Of a stretch of 64,000 bases of DNA, positions 15,157-23,236 are shown piece after piece; the first letter of the stretch is position 1, and each line of letters starts with the position of its first letter. The stretch lies in NCBI GenBank assembly GCA_015351705.1, contig JADIIM010000012.1, positions 1-64,000 on the forward strand, read 5' to 3'. This stretch comes from Aeromicrobium sp. GTDB lineage: Bacteria; Actinomycetota; Coriobacteriia; Anaerosomatales; Anaerosomataceae. A program made the position numbers and the translations under genes. A model generated the notes under the pieces. That model had not been told where the DNA came from. It worked only from the letters and a program-made list of their open reading frames with translations, and made no database searches.

Positions 15157-15987
15157 TTGGACGCTGATGCAGCGATGTGTGTGATGCTCACGTGCCTGGG
15201 GCTCCTGTTCGGCTCGTTCGCCAATGTGGTCATCTGGCGCGTGCCCCGAGGGGAGTCGATCGTCAGTCCCGGCTCGCACTGTCCCTCGTGCCAGGCCCCG
15301 ATCCACTGGTACGACAACGTCCCCGTCCTGTCCTGGCTCCTTCTCCGCGGCAGGTGCAGAGCGTGCGGTTCGACCATCCCCGTCAGGTACCCCTTGGTGG
15401 AAGCCGCATCTGCGGGAGTGTTCATCCTCGCCGCCGTGCGCTTTGGTGCTACCGCCCAAGCGGTGTTCGCGGCACTGGTCTTCTGGCTTCTTCTCGTGCT
15501 GTCGGCCATCGATCTCGATCACTACCGGCTACCCAATCCACTGGTGCTCGCCCTCGGCGTGATCGCCGCTGTGGCAGTCGTTGTCACCCAGGCCACCGGT
15601 ATGCCGCTAGCGCCGCTGACGGCCGAGGAGGGCTCGTGGCTCGCCAGGGCACCCGCGTTTGCAGCGTTGATAGGACTCGCGGTGGGCGGTGGCGTGCCGG
15701 CGGCGCTCGCCGGCATCTACCGGCTGGTCCGCGGGAAACAGGGGCTCGGGATGGGGGACATCAAGCTGCTCGGCGTTCTGGGCCTCGTTCTTGGCCCGCA
15801 TGTGGTCATGACGCTTCTGTTCGGTAGCGTGATCGGGATGTGCGTTGCTTTGACCGCCGCGCGCAGTACCCGGTTGGCGGATCGGCGGATCCCGTTCGGA
15901 CCGTCGCTCTCTGCGGGGGCGGTGATCACCGCGGTTGCCGGTCCAGCCATCTGGGAATGGTATCTGCGGATCGCGGGCCTGGTGTGA
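15157..15987 (+). CDS. pilD: Prepilin peptidase/N-methyltransferase (A24 family)
   Basis: This membrane aspartic protease removes prepilin leaders and methylates the new N-terminus. The 276-residue protein has the A24 N-terminal domain (GSFANVVIWRVPRG) with two cysteine pairs, CPSC and CRAC, that form a zinc site. About seven membrane helices and both catalytic aspartate motifs follow: SAIDLDHYRLPN and the GMGD motif in GLGMGDIKLL. TTG 15157 is chosen because AAGGGGAGG ends 5 bases upstream. An in-frame TTG at 15121 has no ribosome binding site. Confidence 0.93.
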   Translation: MDADAAMCVMLTCLGLLFGSFANVVIWRVPRGESIVSPGSHCPSCQAPIHWYDNVPVLSWLLLRGRCRACGSTIPVRYPLVEAASAGVFILAAVRFGATAQAVFAALVFWLLLVLSAIDLDHYRLPNPLVLALGVIAAVAVVVTQATGMPLAPLTAEEGSWLARAPAFAALIGLAVGGGVPAALAGIYRLVRGKQGLGMGDIKLLGVLGLVLGPHVVMTLLFGSVIGMCVALTAARSTRLADRRIPFGPSLSAGAVITAVAGPAIWEWYLRIAGLV

Positions 15988-15992
15988 CCGGA

Positions 15993-16001
15993 TGTTAAGA
16001 T
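15993..16001 (+). promoter_or_regulatory. Extended -10 promoter for the minor pilin genes
   Basis: TGTTAAGAT forms an extended -10 (TGn followed by TAAGAT) just after the prepilin peptidase gene and about 110 bases before the first minor pilin start. No convincing -35 is visible, which is usual for extended -10 promoters. Confidence 0.45.
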
Positions 16002-16111
16002 GCGGTTGAGCGCCCTGCGGGACGTCAAGTCGCCGCACGTTCGTGCCGATACCCATACCAGCGGCGCGGGCCGTAACGGTCGACCGTGCCTGTATCGAGG
16101 CGGTGAGAGTA

Positions 16112-17680
16112 GTGGGACGCAAGCGGATAGGGGCACAGCTGCTGTCGCGAGATGACGGCATGACGCTTGTCGAGATCATGGTCGCGGCCGTGATCATGTT
16201 CATCATCCTCACGGGTGTTCTGACCCTGGTGACGAACACCACGATGATGTCACTCCAGTCCAAGCAGAAGAACGTGATGACCAATGCGCTGAATGCGTAC
16301 ATTGAATGGGCGCAATCGCTTCCGTTCGAGGACGTCGCGCTCGTGACCGATGATGGTGCCCTCCAGGAGCAGACCACCATTGTCGGTGGCTACACAGTGG
16401 TCATCACCCCCACTGTCACCCCGGTCAGCGGGAACAGCGCACTCAAGACGCTGCGTGTTGACATCACCGTGACCGATGGGCAAGGTCGCGTGTTGGACCA
16501 CTCCACCAGCGTTGCGGTGCGCGACCGCAGCCAGTTCCTCACCCAGGGAAAGCGTGATCCGGAGACTGACCCTGTCGTCCGGTTCGGCAGCCTTGCGCCA
16601 CCAAGCGGTGCGGTGGTCTGGGACTCGCAGTGGGCCGGCGGCCCCATCTATCTCGACGTGCAGGCCGAGGCGGCCGAGGGCCGGGTGATCGAGGTCGTGC
16701 GGGTGTCGTTCAACTCACTGTTGTGCGAGGACGCGAGTCTCCCGCCTCGCTCGGCCCTCTGGGAACCCAGGACCGAGACGTTCTCGTCCACAAGCGATCT
16801 CTTCATATGGAACACACACCAGTCCGAACCGATCGAGGTCGAAGAGGGCGTGTTCGTTGACACCCGGCTGTTCGGTGACGGTGTTGGGACCCTCAAGGCA
16901 TGGGTTGTCGATGACGCGGGTATAGACAATGCTGCGGAGATATTCCTCGTGCTCGACAACTTCCCGCCTGCTGCACCCGGCGGTATCGCTCCAGGTAGCC
17001 CCAAAGGGTACACGGTGTCGGTTCAGTGGGCGAAGGCCATGGACGGCAATCTGGACGCCGACTCGTACACACTCGAGTGGGTGCGGCAGGGGATGCCGCA
17101 CACAGCGGCCACGGGTTCTCCATTCGGGTACTGGGATACTGGGGGGGCGCATGCTGAGGCCAACGCGGCGAACCACCCGGATTCGACGCTGACTCATGAG
17201 ATCGCCACGCAGCCCTTCAGCCGGTATGCGGCGCGCGTTCGCGCCGTGTCGCCGCGAGGATTCACCTCGGATTGGGTCGACACCATCTTCGAGTCGCGTC
17301 CGCTTCTGAGCGGTACGTACCAGGTCGAGAAGAAGACAACGGGTGGTCCGAGCACGAGGTACTGGAAGGTCACCTCCACGCTTTCGGTCACACCACCTGC
17401 GTTCCCGACGTCTGCCGGGGCCACCTACTCGTTCTACCGGATCACCGGGGGGACGGAGACGCTCATCCAACAGGGTGCTGCGACGACGTGCACCGACGCA
17501 GTGACGGTCACCGGGAATCCCGACTCCACGAACTTCCCGGTCCGCGGTTACCGGGTCGACGTCACATACACGCCGCTCGGCATTGGCGGCGGCACTTCCA
17601 CACAATCATCTTCGAACACCGTCACCACGGTCTATCAGGCGAATGCGGGAACGTATACGTTCACCGAGGGGACGTGGTGA
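16112..17680 (+). CDS. Large PilV/GspI-like minor pilin with fibronectin III-like region
   Basis: This 522-residue prepilin-like protein has a 16-residue leader ending RDDG, then MTLVEIMVAAVIMF with Glu at +5 (Glu21). The rest is exported. After about 190 residues of unassigned sequence, the region near 285-385 resembles a fibronectin type III domain: it runs from APGGIAPGSPKGYTVSVQW, through YTLEW, to YAARVRAVSPRGFTSDW. The C-terminal part is Thr/Ser-rich. GTG 16112 is chosen because AGGCGGTGA lies 5 bases upstream. Most minor pilins are under 250 residues, so this one probably carries an adhesive or tip domain. Confidence 0.85.
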   Translation: MGRKRIGAQLLSRDDGMTLVEIMVAAVIMFIILTGVLTLVTNTTMMSLQSKQKNVMTNALNAYIEWAQSLPFEDVALVTDDGALQEQTTIVGGYTVVITPTVTPVSGNSALKTLRVDITVTDGQGRVLDHSTSVAVRDRSQFLTQGKRDPETDPVVRFGSLAPPSGAVVWDSQWAGGPIYLDVQAEAAEGRVIEVVRVSFNSLLCEDASLPPRSALWEPRTETFSSTSDLFIWNTHQSEPIEVEEGVFVDTRLFGDGVGTLKAWVVDDAGIDNAAEIFLVLDNFPPAAPGGIAPGSPKGYTVSVQWAKAMDGNLDADSYTLEWVRQGMPHTAATGSPFGYWDTGGAHAEANAANHPDSTLTHEIATQPFSRYAARVRAVSPRGFTSDWVDTIFESRPLLSGTYQVEKKTTGGPSTRYWKVTSTLSVTPPAFPTSAGATYSFYRITGGTETLIQQGAATTCTDAVTVTGNPDSTNFPVRGYRVDVTYTPLGIGGGTSTQSSSNTVTTVYQANAGTYTFTEGTW

Positions 17681-18237
17681 GCATGGGCTCCACGCGCCGC
17701 GACTCGGGGTTCACGCTTGCCGAGTTGACTGTGGTCATGGGTCTTCTCGGCATGATTCTCGCCATTGCCTACACGGGCTTCAGTGTTGCCGCGAACGGCA
17801 GCCGCATGAGCGACCGGCAGGCTCACCTCAGCCGCGAGATCGGTGCGCCGATGTCGGTGATCGACCGAGCGCTCACCCAAGCGTTCGATTTCGACACGAG
17901 CTACCCCGGGCTGAGCCCGAACCGACTGGCGTTCTACACGGACCAGAACACCAATGGATATCGGGAGCGCTACGTCATGGAGGTCTCCGGTACTCGTCTT
18001 CTGATCAGCACCGAGGAGGAGGGCCACCAGCCGTTGAGGCAGGTCGTCTGGTCCGAGCATAACGCCAACCTTAGTGCCGGCGTGCCGCTCTTCCGCTACT
18101 ACAATGTGAACGGTGACGAGATCACGTCGATGGGGAGCGTCCCTGGCGACGTCAAGCGCGTCGTGGTCACCCTCGTCACCGTTCACGACGGTGATCAACT
18201 GACGGATTCCCGCACGGTGTTCCTGCGGAATCGCTAG
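17677..18237 (+). CDS. PilW/GspJ-like minor pilin
   Basis: This 186-residue prepilin-like protein has an 11-residue leader ending in SG, then FTLAELTVVMGLLGM with Glu at +5. Its soluble domain contains a segment of the GspJ/PilW kind (RLAFYTDQNTNGYRERYV). GTG 17677 overlaps the preceding stop as GTGA with GAGGGGA upstream; ATG 17683 is an alternative that shortens the leader by two residues. It lies between a PilV-like and a PilX-like gene, the usual order of tip-complex pseudopilins. Confidence 0.85.
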   Translation: MSMGSTRRDSGFTLAELTVVMGLLGMILAIAYTGFSVAANGSRMSDRQAHLSREIGAPMSVIDRALTQAFDFDTSYPGLSPNRLAFYTDQNTNGYRERYVMEVSGTRLLISTEEEGHQPLRQVVWSEHNANLSAGVPLFRYYNVNGDEITSMGSVPGDVKRVVVTLVTVHDGDQLTDSRTVFLRNR

Positions 18238-18256
18238 ACCGATGGAGGAGAGAACG

Positions 18257-19870
18257 ATGGCCAATCACCCCACGCGACTTCTGAAGGACGACGTCGGCGT
18301 TGCGTTGATCACGGTACTCGGGGTCATGCTGGTGATCACCGTCCTAGCGATCGGCTCGTACTCGCTTGCCGGTCAGGCGTTGCACGAGTCGGTGCGGGTG
18401 GAGCGGGAGACGAAGGCGTTCCGTGCGGCTGCCAGCGGGATGGAGAAGGTTCTATCTACCTTCAGCGAAGACGATGCTCTTGCGATGCTGGGCGGTGTCC
18501 CCATCACCGGCTCCACACCTGACGGCACGTATGAGATCACGATCGACGACCTCGGGCATAACGAGTGGCGCCTGACCTCCGTAGGCACACAGGCCGACGG
18601 TACCACGGAGATCGTGCGTCAGCAGTTCTACTTCATCGACCTGTGGAAGATGAACTTGTCAGCCGGGTCTTCGTCGCTTATGAGCGGCTCATCGGCGCTC
18701 AACGGCACGTCGAGCATCGTCGGTCCCTTCTACATGAAGGGCGATCTCAACATCCAGGCGAACATGGCGGTCGTCGAGGGTCCGTTGTTCGTGAAGAACG
18801 GCGACATCTCGCTCAAGAACAGCAACATCTGGCTCGGCCTATACGAGGAGCCCATCAAGGTCTACTGCGACAAGGCGATCCCCGATAACAGTGGTAACGG
18901 CTCCGGCAAGGGCACGGGCGTCTACATAAGCCATCGGATCCGATCCGTGCCGGACATCACCCTCCCGCCGATCACCCAGGCTAAGCTTGAGGAGTGGGCG
19001 ACGACTGCCAAGAACGAGTCGATCGACAACATCATGGGCACCACGCCGGTCGCCAACCTTGAGTCGAGTGACGGACACGCGAGTTCCTACGTGACGATGC
19101 AGCCTCCCAGCACAACTACGTGGTCGCGACGGAAAGCCCAGACGGCTGTCGCCGCCGCGGCGCTGCCCTACAAGTTCATCGGCGATCCCTCAGGCGACAT
19201 CAGCGGTATGGGCAACGGGTCTACGCCGCTCACCATCGGTGGAACCGGAAGCTTCGGTGCGTGGGGTTCCACGACCACCACCGATGGCGTCAGTCTTGCG
19301 GCCGGTCCCGTAGGTTCATCCGGCTATCCCGCCGGCAAGCATGACGACTTCGCATACGACGATGTCAACAACATCCTGTACATCAGCGGGACGGTCTTCG
19401 TAGATGGGCCTCTCACTTTTGCCGAGAACATGAAGTACGTGGGCAACGGGACGATCGTCGCCAACGGCGATGTCACGTTCAACGGCGCGGTCATCCCGTA
19501 CTTCAGCTCGGGAGCGACGAACAAGAATGTCCAGGGAGAGAACAACAAGTGGGCGCTGGGAGTCGTGACCCCGAAGGACATGAAGTTCAACGCTGGCGGG
19601 AACAACCCGATGGCAGGCACCGGAGCCAGCAACCGGGACGCACTTCGTCTGCTCGAGGCGGACTACGCCGGGGCGTTCTACGTCGGGGGTACCGCGTACT
19701 TCAACAGCAACAACATGCTGATCAGGGGCACGGTGTTGGCGAGTCAGATGAAGTTCGACAAGAACAACAATCTGCTGATCACCAACCCACTGCTCCCGAC
19801 CTATCTGCCGAACTCGCTGCCTGGCGCTGGCGCGGGCCTGCTGACCCCTGGCCTGTGGACGCGTGGGTGA
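18257..19870 (+). CDS. PilX/GspK-like minor pilin, large
   Basis: This 537-residue protein has a short basic N-terminus, DDVG followed by VALITVLGVMLVITVL, and no Glu at +5, as in GspK/PilX proteins that cap the pilus tip. The extracytoplasmic part has many short beta-type segments such as GPFYMKGDLNIQANMAVVEG and VFVDGPLTFAENMKYVGNG, resembling stacked-strand surface proteins. ATG 18257 follows GGAGGAGA by 5 bases, which excludes the in-frame ATG at 18242. The size is well above PilX (about 200 residues), so it may have an added surface function. Confidence 0.8.
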   Translation: MANHPTRLLKDDVGVALITVLGVMLVITVLAIGSYSLAGQALHESVRVERETKAFRAAASGMEKVLSTFSEDDALAMLGGVPITGSTPDGTYEITIDDLGHNEWRLTSVGTQADGTTEIVRQQFYFIDLWKMNLSAGSSSLMSGSSALNGTSSIVGPFYMKGDLNIQANMAVVEGPLFVKNGDISLKNSNIWLGLYEEPIKVYCDKAIPDNSGNGSGKGTGVYISHRIRSVPDITLPPITQAKLEEWATTAKNESIDNIMGTTPVANLESSDGHASSYVTMQPPSTTTWSRRKAQTAVAAAALPYKFIGDPSGDISGMGNGSTPLTIGGTGSFGAWGSTTTTDGVSLAAGPVGSSGYPAGKHDDFAYDDVNNILYISGTVFVDGPLTFAENMKYVGNGTIVANGDVTFNGAVIPYFSSGATNKNVQGENNKWALGVVTPKDMKFNAGGNNPMAGTGASNRDALRLLEADYAGAFYVGGTAYFNSNNMLIRGTVLASQMKFDKNNNLLITNPLLPTYLPNSLPGAGAGLLTPGLWTRG

Positions 19871-19900
19871 CGGATCGAGGGTTGTGAATCTGGCGCACTA

Positions 19901-19935
19901 TTGACAAGGAGGGCTCATCTGCGGTTCGATGAGCC
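19901..19935 (+). promoter_or_regulatory. -35-like element with perfect inverted repeat upstream of pilM
   Basis: A consensus TTGACA is at 19901-19906, followed by an 8-base perfect inverted repeat, GGCTCATC (19912-19919) and GATGAGCC (19928-19935), with an 8-base loop. A weak -10-like TTCGAT lies at 19925-19930. The repeat could be an operator over the promoter or a hairpin ending the minor pilin transcript; no U-tract follows it. Confidence 0.4.
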
Positions 19936-19997
19936 GTGTCGGAGTCGCGTGAGCCTGCGCGAGTATCTCTCCGCAGCGTACTTTGCAGGGGAACCGC

Positions 19998-20037
19998 CGT
20001 AGCAGTAGCACCAGTCGCAGTCTTGTCGTAGCAGTAG
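19998..20037 (+). repeat. 11-base direct repeat in the pilM leader
   Basis: CGTAGCAGTAG occurs at 19998-20008 and again at 20027-20037, 29 bases apart start to start. The second copy abuts the pilM ribosome binding site AAGGAGG. It could be a regulator or RNA-binding site, or chance. Confidence 0.7.
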
Positions 20038-20050
20038 AAGGAGGACTCCG

Positions 20051-21172
20051 TTGGGTTCCCTCTCCTTCGGTTCGAGCCAGTCATCGATCGGTCTCGACAT
20101 CGGTACGCGTTACGCACGCGCCGCGCAGGTCAAGCAGACGGGCAGCGGGCCTGTCGTCACCGGCTACGGTCGGGTCGACGTTCCTCTTGGCGCTGTCGCT
20201 GACGGCGAGATCGTGGATGCTGCGGCAGTGGCCTCGGCGCTCAAAGACCTCTGGCGTCATTCGAACGTGCGCGGCAAGGACGTGAGCGTCGGCGTCTCCA
20301 ACCAGCGTGTCATCGTGCGCCTGATCGACCTTCCCTTCATGGAGCGCGGCGAGCTGCAAAGCGCCATCCAGTATCAGGCGCAGGACTACATCCCGATGGC
20401 GGTTGAGGAGTCCATCCTCGACTTCCAGATCATCGGCGACTACATGACCCCATCAGACGAGCACATGATGGAAGTTCTGCTCGTCGCGGCGCACCGCGAG
20501 ATGATCGGCAACACGGTGGCCGCCGTGGAGGGTGCCGGCCTCAGGCTCACCAGTATCGACGTCTCGTCGTTCGCGATCGTCCGCGCGCTCATGGGTGACT
20601 TGCCTGAGGTCCTTCCCGGGGCCGAGAGCGAGGCGACTGCGGTCATCCATGTCTCGTCCGGACTGACGAACATCGCCGTGGTCGAGCGTGGTGTCCCGCG
20701 CTTCAACCGCATCTCATCGCTGGCGGGCAGCACGTTCACCCAGTCGGTCGCGAACGTTCTGAACATCACGTTCGATGAGGCCGAGGATCTGAAGGTCAGG
20801 ATCGGTCTGCCGGACATCGATGGCACTGCCGCCGACGAGTTCCCCGGTATCGAGCCGGACCGCGTGCAGCTCGTGCACCAGTCGATCGAGCGCGAGGCAA
20901 GCAAGTTCATCGCAGAGGTCCGTCGTTCTCTCGACTACTACCTGACCCAGACATCACAGGTGCGCAGCATCAGGCGCATCCTTCTCACCGGCAGCGGGTC
21001 CCAGCTTCGCAATCTCGCGTCGTATCTCGAGAAGGGGCTGCAGGCCCAGCAAGTCACCCTCGGTGACCCACTTGCCCGGACACAGGCCTCGTCAGGGGCG
21101 CTGGCCGCAGTGGAGGCTGATCGCTTCGGCTGTGTGACGGCGGTCGGTCTCGCGCTGGGAGGGCTGCAGTGA
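20051..21172 (+). CDS. pilM: Type IV pilus assembly protein PilM
   Basis: PilM is an actin-like cytoplasmic protein that recruits PilN and couples the PilNO complex to the motor. The 373-residue product has the N-terminal SIGLDIGTRYARAAQV phosphate-loop segment, an FtsA/PilM-like middle with PFMERGELQSAIQYQAQDYI, and a C-terminal ILLTGSGSQLRNL adenosine motif. The start is TTG 20051 with AAGGAGG 7 bases upstream. The stop overlaps the pilN start. Confidence 0.93.
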   Translation: MGSLSFGSSQSSIGLDIGTRYARAAQVKQTGSGPVVTGYGRVDVPLGAVADGEIVDAAAVASALKDLWRHSNVRGKDVSVGVSNQRVIVRLIDLPFMERGELQSAIQYQAQDYIPMAVEESILDFQIIGDYMTPSDEHMMEVLLVAAHREMIGNTVAAVEGAGLRLTSIDVSSFAIVRALMGDLPEVLPGAESEATAVIHVSSGLTNIAVVERGVPRFNRISSLAGSTFTQSVANVLNITFDEAEDLKVRIGLPDIDGTAADEFPGIEPDRVQLVHQSIEREASKFIAEVRRSLDYYLTQTSQVRSIRRILLTGSGSQLRNLASYLEKGLQAQQVTLGDPLARTQASSGALAAVEADRFGCVTAVGLALGGLQ

Positions 21173-21762
21173 TGATGCGCGTGAACCTGCTGCCCCCGGA
21201 GATACTGGAACGTCGCAAGTCAGAGCAGCGCGTCGTCTGGGTGTTGCTCGCAGCCGTGTTCGTCGGGGTGGTTCTCGCAGGAGTTTGGGGCTTCGCCAGT
21301 TATCGGGCGGGGGTCAAGCAGGATGAGCTGGCCCAGCTTCAGCAGCTGGTCCAGTCAACGCAGGCACAGGCAGACCAACTGGCGATCTTCGAAGAGCGCG
21401 CGGTCGAGCTCGAGGCTCGCAAGGCAGTTGCGGATGCCGCGCTGGGCGATCGTCGCAACTGGGGCAAGCTCTACGATGAGGTGTCCCTGGTGCTACCTGC
21501 GGATGTGTGGATCCAGACCATGGTCACGAACGAGGTAGACGGTCTGGCGATCGACGGATACGCGCTGGACTCGGTGACCGACACCCCGGACGGGGGGCAC
21601 AAGCCGATCGCCAAGACACTCGTCCGTCTCTCAGACCTCAACGACCTGTACGATGTCTGGCTGACGAACTCGGCCAAGACCGAGTATCTTGAGCAGCCGG
21701 CTATCCAGTTCAGTCTGACCGCGGGTGTCGTGTCTCCCGCTGAGGGCGAGGTGGCGCCGTGA
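21172..21762 (+). CDS. pilN: Type IV pilus assembly protein PilN
   Basis: This 196-residue bitopic protein begins with MMRVNLLPPEILERR, the family's conserved cytoplasmic INLLP-type motif that binds PilM. A membrane helix (about 23-43) and a periplasm-facing coiled coil and small domain follow. It overlaps the pilM stop (TGATG); GTG 21169 is an equally possible start one codon earlier. The ribosome binding site GGGAGGG is at 21157-21163. Confidence 0.9.
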   Translation: MMRVNLLPPEILERRKSEQRVVWVLLAAVFVGVVLAGVWGFASYRAGVKQDELAQLQQLVQSTQAQADQLAIFEERAVELEARKAVADAALGDRRNWGKLYDEVSLVLPADVWIQTMVTNEVDGLAIDGYALDSVTDTPDGGHKPIAKTLVRLSDLNDLYDVWLTNSAKTEYLEQPAIQFSLTAGVVSPAEGEVAP

Positions 21763-21847
21763 CGGCCCACCTGACATTCAACGATCATCCGCGGTGGGCG
21801 GGCCTGCCCCGCCACGTACGCCCGGCCTACTGCGGAGGGTGCTAGCC

Positions 21848-22474
21848 ATGGGACGACTCACTGCGACCACACAGCTCATCATCGGTGTCGCGCTCATCGT
21901 CGTCCTGGCGGCGGTGATCGTCGCCTTGGTGATCATGCCCCAATTCACCAAGGCGAGCGACCTGGATGCGCAGATCGGTCAGGCGGAGGGCGACTTGGTG
22001 ACCGCGCAGGCGCTCGTTGCCCGTCGGCAGAGCGCGAAGGCGCAGTCGGCGGCCAACGAGGTCGAGCTCATGCGTATCGCCAACCGGATGCCCGACTCGC
22101 CCCAGCTCCCGTCTCTGATAATCGAGCTCCAGGACCTGGCGAACGCCGCCGACCTCGAGTTCGTTCAGATCACGGTCGGCGATGTGACCGAGGCTACTAC
22201 ACCCGAAGGTGCGCCGGCAGGGTACAGCGTGCTTGAGATGACCGCGCTACTGCGTGGTGACTGGGCGAATCTTGTCGACTACAGCCACCGTCTCCACAAG
22301 CTCGATCGAGGTATCCGTGTCACGAACACCGTCTTCACGTACATCGCGGAGACCGACGAGGAGCCCGAGTACGTGGAGGCGACGTTCACACTGCACGCGT
22401 ACGTGATGGGTGTCATCGCCCAGGCACCGCCTGCGCCGGGCACCCCATCGACCGAGACCACCACGACGCCGTGA
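21848..22474 (+). CDS. pilO: PilO-like type IV pilus assembly protein
   Basis: This 208-residue bitopic protein has one membrane helix (about 9-31), a coiled coil (DLDAQIGQAEGDLVTAQALV) and a ferredoxin-like domain typical of PilO, containing LPSLIIELQDLANAADLEF. It would pair with PilN as the alignment subcomplex. ATG 21848 follows GGAGGGT by 7 bases. The gap of 85 bases after pilN holds no separate gene. Confidence 0.85.
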   Translation: MGRLTATTQLIIGVALIVVLAAVIVALVIMPQFTKASDLDAQIGQAEGDLVTAQALVARRQSAKAQSAANEVELMRIANRMPDSPQLPSLIIELQDLANAADLEFVQITVGDVTEATTPEGAPAGYSVLEMTALLRGDWANLVDYSHRLHKLDRGIRVTNTVFTYIAETDEEPEYVEATFTLHAYVMGVIAQAPPAPGTPSTETTTTP

Positions 22475-22507
22475 TGACGGCCGGAGCAGGCGAGGGAGGC
22501 GAAGACC

Positions 22508-23119
22508 ATGTCCGATGAGCTGCAGGCGCCGGATACGTTCGGGCAGGACGTCCAGGTCGAGACCGGCACCAAGCCCGGCCTCTTCGCCACGCCCACCGGT
22601 AGGATAGTCGCCATTGTAGCGGGGCTCGGTATCCTCGGCATCATCGTTGGGATAGCGATCGCCATCGTGATGTTCGTGTTCGCGGGTCAGGCGATCGATG
22701 AGATCGAGCGGCAGATCCAGGAGCAGGTGGACGCACAGCCCAGCACCGAGCAGACCGAGACGCCGCCGCCGGCGTCCGCTCCTGCGGAAGAGGTCAAGAA
22801 CTCCGAGGTGTTCACCTTCCGCGACATCTTCGAGCCGCTGCTCGAGCCACTGCCGGAGCCGTCGAGCGATACGACCACGACGCCGACCGCTCCTGACGGT
22901 GAGACTCCGATGGTACCCGGTGTGCTCTATCTTGTGGATATCATCGTCGAGGACGGTATCACCAAGGGCGTCTTCGTCCTGAATGGAGTCACGTACACGC
23001 TCGGGCCGGGTGACTCCATCCCGGACACACCGTGGCAGCTGCTGAGGATCAGCACGACACAAGTGACGATGCTCTACGGCGACCAGCAGGTGACGCTGAT
23101 AATCGGGCAGGGCAAGTAG
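22508..23119 (+). CDS. PilP/GspC-like pilus protein
   Basis: This 203-residue protein has one membrane helix (about 35-62), a Pro/Thr/Glu-rich linker (75-130) and a C-terminal beta domain (PGVLYLVDIIVEDG, then VLNGVTYTLGPGDSI and VTMLYGDQQVTLIIG). The fold prediction by eye and the position after pilO match PilP/GspC homology-region proteins, but it is an anchored protein and not a lipoprotein. The first 34 residues are cytoplasmic. It ends the pilus operon; a strong hairpin follows. Confidence 0.68.
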   Translation: MSDELQAPDTFGQDVQVETGTKPGLFATPTGRIVAIVAGLGILGIIVGIAIAIVMFVFAGQAIDEIERQIQEQVDAQPSTEQTETPPPASAPAEEVKNSEVFTFRDIFEPLLEPLPEPSSDTTTTPTAPDGETPMVPGVLYLVDIIVEDGITKGVFVLNGVTYTLGPGDSIPDTPWQLLRISTTQVTMLYGDQQVTLIIGQGK

Positions 23120-23140
23120 CGCATCAGTGCGTGTCTCCCT

Positions 23141-23164
23141 CGGGCGCCGTTCATGCGGCGCCCG
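23141..23164 (+). terminator. Terminator at the end of the pilus operon
   Basis: Perfect 9-base arms CGGGCGCCG and CGGCGCCCG flank a TTCATG loop, 21 bases after the PilP-like stop. There is no U-tract, but the stem is very stable and sits between two convincing transcription units. Confidence 0.72.
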
Positions 23165-23200
23165 ATGCGTCTCCGGGGAAGCGTGGGTCGGCAGGTGCGG

Positions 23201-23206
23201 TAGAAT
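23201..23206 (+). promoter_or_regulatory. -10 element upstream of aroC
   Basis: TAGAAT lies 31 bases before the aroC start in the context GGTGCGGTAGAAT, which resembles the sequence before pyrG (GGTGCGGTACGAT at 45651). No good -35 is seen. Confidence 0.4.
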
Positions 23207-23236
23207 CCCGGCATGAGCCGGTGAACGGAGGGCGTG

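Noticed and set aside
17272-17676. Upstream extension of the PilW-like gene
   Set aside because: The open frame continues 5' but lies inside the preceding minor pilin gene, and the prepilin leader defines the start at 17677.
19871-20050. c-di-GMP or other riboswitch before pilM
   Set aside because: I could not find the conserved junction sequences of the GEMM class; only a simple hairpin and a direct repeat are visible.
5248-23119. Pilus locus as a recently acquired island
   Set aside because: GC content and codon use match the flanks, no integrase, tRNA or direct repeats border it, and its first gene overlaps aroE.
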